A model generated the notes under the pieces. It was not told the origin of the DNA and did not search any database. It saw nothing but the letters and a program-made list of their open reading frames with translations. From Clostridiales bacterium (GTDB taxonomy: Bacteria > Bacillota > Clostridia > Oscillospirales > CAG-272), in contig SFNW01000118.1 in NCBI GenBank assembly GCA_004554105.1, positions 1 through 5,334 of the forward strand: a DNA stretch of 5,334 bases, in the 5' to 3' direction. The translations under genes and the position numbers were made by a program. Positions 1-3,600 of this stretch are shown one piece after another (the first letter of the stretch is position 1; the number at the start of each line of letters is the position of its first letter).

Positions 1-24
1 GCGAAGGCAAACTTCGTCAAGTAA
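1..24 (+). CDS. Possible C-terminal end of an upstream gene (partial)
   Basis: In frame 1 the first bases read A-K-A-N-F-V-K followed by TAA at 22-24, and a strong terminator follows 23 bases later. That is the usual spacing for the end of a rightward transcription unit. Seven residues are too few to identify a product, and another frame closes at 35-37, so the choice of frame is a guess based on the terminator. The short GAAG/CTTC inverted repeat inside it (3-6 with 12-15) has no clear meaning. Confidence 0.25.
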   Translation, partial: AKANFVK

Positions 25-47
25 GGCAACCGCATAACCCTAACCAC

Positions 48-75
48 AAAAAAGCACCCTTCGGGGTGCTTTTTT
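48..75. terminator. Bidirectional rho-independent terminator
   Basis: A perfect stem GCACCC (54-59) / GGGTGC (64-69) is closed by a TTCG tetraloop (60-63) and flanked by six A (48-53) and six T (70-75). UUCG is an exceptionally stable RNA loop. The A-tract and T-tract make it work on either strand, but the only visible candidate to be terminated is a rightward gene ending near base 24. It insulates the downstream surface-protein gene from upstream transcription. Confidence 0.93.
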
Positions 76-83
76 GCGTGAAA

Positions 84-113
84 AAACCGGCGGCGCGTCC
101 GCATCGCCGGTTT
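84..113. repeat. GC-rich inverted repeat, second hairpin after the terminator
   Basis: AAACCGGCG (84-92) and CGCCGGTTT (105-113) are exact reverse complements, giving a 9-bp stem around a 12-base loop. Only three T follow the stem, so it is weaker than a standard terminator. It starts nine bases after the first terminator and may act as a backup terminator, a 3'-end stabilising structure or a dispersed intergenic palindrome. Nothing in the window repeats it. Confidence 0.6.
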
Positions 114-331
114 GTGCCGGCAACTGCAACGGTTCCAAGAGAGCCTGTACAAACCCGTTTGCGGGAGATTTTGCTCCGAAATCGGATAAACAGGTGCAAA
201 AAGTTCGATTTTGTGAAATAAATGTTTACTTTTTGTGCAGAACGGAGAAAACGCTTTTTCGTCGGTATCAATTTTTCCTACGAAAAAAAATAAATTTGCC
301 TTGATTTCTCAAAGAGTTGTATATCTTGAAC

Positions 332-350
332 AAAAAATAGACTATTTTTT
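332..350. repeat. 19-bp odd palindrome, candidate operator
   Basis: AAAAAATAG (332-340) and CTATTTTTT (342-350) are perfect reverse complements around a single central A (341). A related core, AAAATATCTATTTT, occurs at 367-380, about 33 bases further on, roughly three helical turns and so on the same face of the DNA. Both lie 90-110 bases upstream of the promoter's -35 box. This could be a paired binding site for a dimeric regulator. In such AT-rich DNA some palindromy is expected by chance, so the regulatory reading is inference. Confidence 0.4.
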
Positions 351-403
351 AGAAAAAATAAAAAGAAAAATATCTATTTTGCACAATCAGTGAAAAAAGT
401 TTC

Positions 404-420
404 TCTGTCAATGGGACAGA
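404..420. promoter_or_regulatory. Inverted repeat TCTGTC-N5-GACAGA, candidate activator/repressor site
   Basis: TCTGTC (404-409) and GACAGA (415-420) are perfect 6-bp half-sites separated by five bases. The site is centred near 412, about 63 bases upstream of the predicted transcription start, a normal position for an activator site. It is one of the few GC-containing islands in the AT-rich upstream region. The cognate factor cannot be named from sequence. Confidence 0.35.
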
Positions 421-439
421 ACGCACAATTTTTGAACGC

Positions 440-468
440 TTGACTTCGAAAAACTGTTACTTTATAAT
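440..468 (+). promoter_or_regulatory. Sigma-A (sigma70-type) promoter of the surface-protein gene
   Basis: The -35 box TTGACT (440-445, five of six to consensus) and the -10 box TATAAT (463-468, perfect) are separated by exactly 17 bp. Transcription should start near 475, giving a leader of about 63 bases before the ATG at 538. AT-rich DNA just upstream (including A-tracts at 393-398 and 332-337) could serve as an UP-like element. No other hexamer pair in the intergenic region comes close in quality, so this is the clear promoter for the gene. Confidence 0.88.
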
Positions 469-484
469 GAATGTAGAAATCTGC

Positions 485-512
485 CCTCTTTGTACAAAAT
501 TGTACCGAGAGG
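485..512 (+). promoter_or_regulatory. Leader (5' UTR) stem-loop
   Basis: In RNA, CCUCUU (485-490) pairs with GAGAGG (507-512; one G-U pair), then after a U/C mismatch GUACA (492-496) pairs with UGUAC (501-505), closing on a four-base loop. The hairpin begins about ten bases after the predicted transcript start and ends 11 bases before the Shine-Dalgarno. It lacks a following U-run, so it is not a terminator. It may stabilise the 5' end of a very long mRNA; alternatively the GTACAAAATTGTAC core could be a DNA operator just downstream of the promoter. Confidence 0.6.
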
Positions 513-523
513 ACAAATATTTC

Positions 524-530
524 AAAGGAG
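524..530 (+). promoter_or_regulatory. Strong Shine-Dalgarno AAAGGAG
   Basis: AAAGGAG ends seven bases before the ATG at 538, ideal spacing for a Gram-positive ribosome. It fixes the start codon, which is followed directly by a Lys-rich signal-peptide N-terminus. Confidence 0.93.
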
Positions 531-537
531 AGAGCTT

Positions 538-621
538 ATGAAAAAGAAGATTTTGAGCCTGCTTCTGACGCTCTGTATGCTGCTCGGCCTGTTCCCCTAT
601 ACGGTTTTGGGAACGGCGGCA
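538..621 (+). other. Signal peptide (residues 1-28)
   Basis: The N-terminus has three lysines (2-4), a hydrophobic core from I5 to about L18, and a small-residue region V23-L-G25-T-A-A28. Cleavage is plausible after G25, A27 or A28. This directs Sec export, so all downstream modules act outside the cell. C13 sits inside the core but is preceded by T-L rather than a small residue, so it is not a lipobox. Confidence 0.9.
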
Positions 622-3600
622 TATACGACCGGCGAAGACGGCACGATTCATCTGACCGACGCGGCGGACGTGTTGGTTCTGATGACAGACACAAGTCTGT
701 GGGACAAGAATATTGTCCTCGACACGAGTGTTGACCTCGCAAGCGCGGACGGTCAGGCGCCGATCGGTAACAGTACCACGACGTTTACCGGCACGTTTGA
801 CGGTCAGGGCAACACGATTTCGGGCGTCAAGATTTCAGGCGGCGCGGCTACCGGCTTCTTCGGTAAAGCCGTTGGCGCGACGATTAAGAATCTGACGGTC
901 GAAGGCACGGTTACCGCAACCGGCAACGCGGCGGGCGGTCTTATCGGCTGGGGCGTCGTGCCGCTGACGATCGAGAACTGCACGAACAAAATCAATGTCA
1001 CGGGTACCAACCGCGCCGGCGGTCTTGTCGGCTCGATGGACTTGACCGGCGCCGCAACGCTGACGGTTACCGGGTGCAAGAACTACGGTACGATTAAGGG
1101 TACCGGCACCGGCACCGGCACAACGGACGGGCACATCGGCGGTCTGTTCGGACGCCTTTATAAGACGGTGAACAATCAGGTCACGGTTATTACCGACTGT
1201 GAAAATCATGGCTCTGTCACCTCGGCGGGTTTGGCGGCAGGCGGTCTCGTCGGTCGTTATGAGTCTGCTGCTGCCTCGACGGCAGGGGATACAACGATTA
1301 CCCGTTTCGCAAATTACGGCACAATCTCCTCGGCTGCTTATGCGGGTGGTGTGTTCGGTATTTTCACCAACAACGCGACCTCGAAGACGATTCTCAGCGA
1401 GCTTTACAACGCGGGCGAGGTTAAGAGCACTTCCAAGAAGTATGCCGGCGGTGTCTGCGGCTACTTCCGCTCCTATAAGAGCAATGTTGTTTCGCTTTCC
1501 GACTGCATGAATATCGGCAAGATTTACGCGAAGGGCGGCGTTGCAGGCGGTATTATCGGTACGGGCAACGGCTCCTCCGGTGTTATTGCCTATACGCGCC
1601 TGTACAACGCGGGCAGCGTTACGGCGGGTTTACGGTCGTTTGTAAAGCCGGTTGCGGGCGCGATTCATGCTTCGTCGGTCATGACAGACAGCTACTATTC
1701 TTCGACCGATACCTATACTTCCGAAACCGACAGTTACGAAGTCGCAACGCAGGTAACGCTTGCCTCCACCGTTGCCGAAAACAAGACGCTGTTCCCGGCA
1801 CTTGCGGCAAGCGATGTTTGGACGATGACCACGACCGGTCCCGAGCTCGCGGCGTACCACGAGCATGCTGACGCGGACAAAAACGGCACTTGCGACAAGT
1901 GCGAGCTGCCGATGCCCGGCAGTTGCGCGCATACGAGCACGCACACGGTTACCACGCCGGCAACCTGTGTTTCGACCGGCTTAAGCAAGGTCATCTGCGA
2001 CAACTGCGAGACGGTTCTTTCCGAGACCACGCTTGAGATCGACCCCACCAACCATGCGGGCGCGCTCACGCTTTCGATGGCAGACGGCAAGATTGTCTAC
2101 ACCTGCACCTGCGGCGCGACCTATGCCGAGACAACCGAGCCGCTGCATGAAATCGGCGTCGGTGCAAACGGCGTCGCGACGCTGCCGAGCGCATCGGTTG
2201 ACACCTTTGCGGACTTCACGGTCGCTATGCAGTATGCGGCACTCGTCTCCACTGCGGAGCAGGGCGTGACGATTCGCATTGCCGACAACAGTGCGTCGAT
2301 TAAGGACGTTTACACCACGCCTGCTTTTGAGGGTACGATTACGGTCACCGGCGGTACGCTGACGCACGGCGGCAACGGTAACCGCCGCTTCATCCTGAAC
2401 GGCGACATGGTCTTTGAGCACCTCAACTATGTCGGCAATACTTCCAGCCTGATTGCCGCACAGAACCACAAGTTGATTCTCGGCGAAGGCATCACCACCT
2501 CGGGCGACATTTATGTTGTCGGCGGTGCGCAGGATACGACTGTAGACGGCGTTCTCGGTGCGGACGTGACGATTCGTTCGGGCGCGTATGCGCTCGTTGC
2601 CGGCGGCAACCGCCACGACTTTGCGATTCCCGCTTCGGGCACAACCCGCCTGACGGTCGGTAAGACCAATGCGGAGGACACGCTGACCATTACGCAGCTC
2701 TTCCCGTTCTCTGTCAACGGCGGTACGCTCAGCGCAACCTCAAAGGCGGTCATTCGCATCGACGGTGAGGCGGTCATTGACCAGTTCTATGCCAACATTT
2801 ATCCGAACAAGACCGCGTATACGGACGGCACTTTGTACATCGTTGATTTGATTCTGACCGGCGATATTCAGAATGCGGACAGCACTGTACCCGGCGGCGT
2901 CAATATTCTCTATGAGAAGGTTGCGGGCTCGAACAGTGCCGTCGGCGTCCTCAATGTCTATAATATGGACGTTCCCGGTGCTTCCGACGCATCTGCCGAG
3001 GACGCGGCTGCATTCCTCGACTTTACCAATGATAACATGACCGTCAACCTGAAGCTTGGCGCGGAATACTGCGTTGACTACAACGGCGGTCACGTTGACG
3101 CGGACAGCGACGGCACTTGCGACAAGTGCTATGCGTCCATGCAGTGCGACCACACCTACTACCACACCGGCACGGTCATTCCCTCGACCTGTGCGACGGC
3201 GGGCAGCGAGGAGCACATCTGCGACGATTGCGGTCTCTCTTTGGGTATGTTTGAGCTTCCGCTCGACCCGAACAACCATGTCGGCACCGACTATGTATGG
3301 CACATCGGCGCGGACGGCACATACAACTACGCTTGCGCGGGCTGCGGTGTCGTTATGGGCACGCAGACCGAACTGCCTGTTGTTTATCTCGACGGTGTCA
3401 ACGGCGATGACGCCAATGACGGTTTGACCAACACCACCGAGGTCAAGACGCTCGAAGAAGCAGTCAAGCGCCTTGCCGAGACCGGCGGTACGGTTTACTT
3501 CACCGCAAGAGTTAATGTTACCGAAAATATTACGCTCCCCGCTTACTCGCGGCCGATTACCTTCACGGGTATGACCGATGCTTCGGGCAATGCAAACGCA

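Larger units (their letters stand above)
114..439. other. Intergenic region, no gene supported
   Basis: All six frames here contain only short frames without a convincing ribosome binding site or recognisable protein. Composition shifts from mixed (114-240) to very AT-rich; I count about 25% G+C over 301-420. The distal part carries A- and T-tracts and several inverted repeats, listed separately, immediately upstream of a strong promoter. This fits an upstream regulatory region with bent or easily melted DNA rather than coding sequence. I see no tRNA, riboswitch or small-RNA signature, but a small RNA cannot be excluded by eye. Confidence 0.7.

Noticed and set aside
17..271. 84-codon minus-strand frame upstream
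   Set aside because: It reads through both arms of the terminator and the second hairpin, and its sequence resembles no protein; a chance frame.
74..304. 76-codon + strand frame between terminator and promoter
   Set aside because: No Shine-Dalgarno, it starts inside the terminator's T-tract, and the codon use is unlike the real gene.
326..354. Second promoter TTGAAC-17-TTAGAA
   Set aside because: The -10 match is poor and the spacer is the palindrome itself. The promoter at 440-468 is far better and closer to the gene.
485..512. Leader hairpin as a terminator/attenuator
   Set aside because: There is no U-run after the stem, and no overlapping alternative pairing strong enough for an attenuator was found.
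565..576. Lipoprotein cleavage site at C13
   Set aside because: The residues before the cysteine are L-T-L; a lipobox needs a small residue at -1, and C13 lies within the hydrophobic core.
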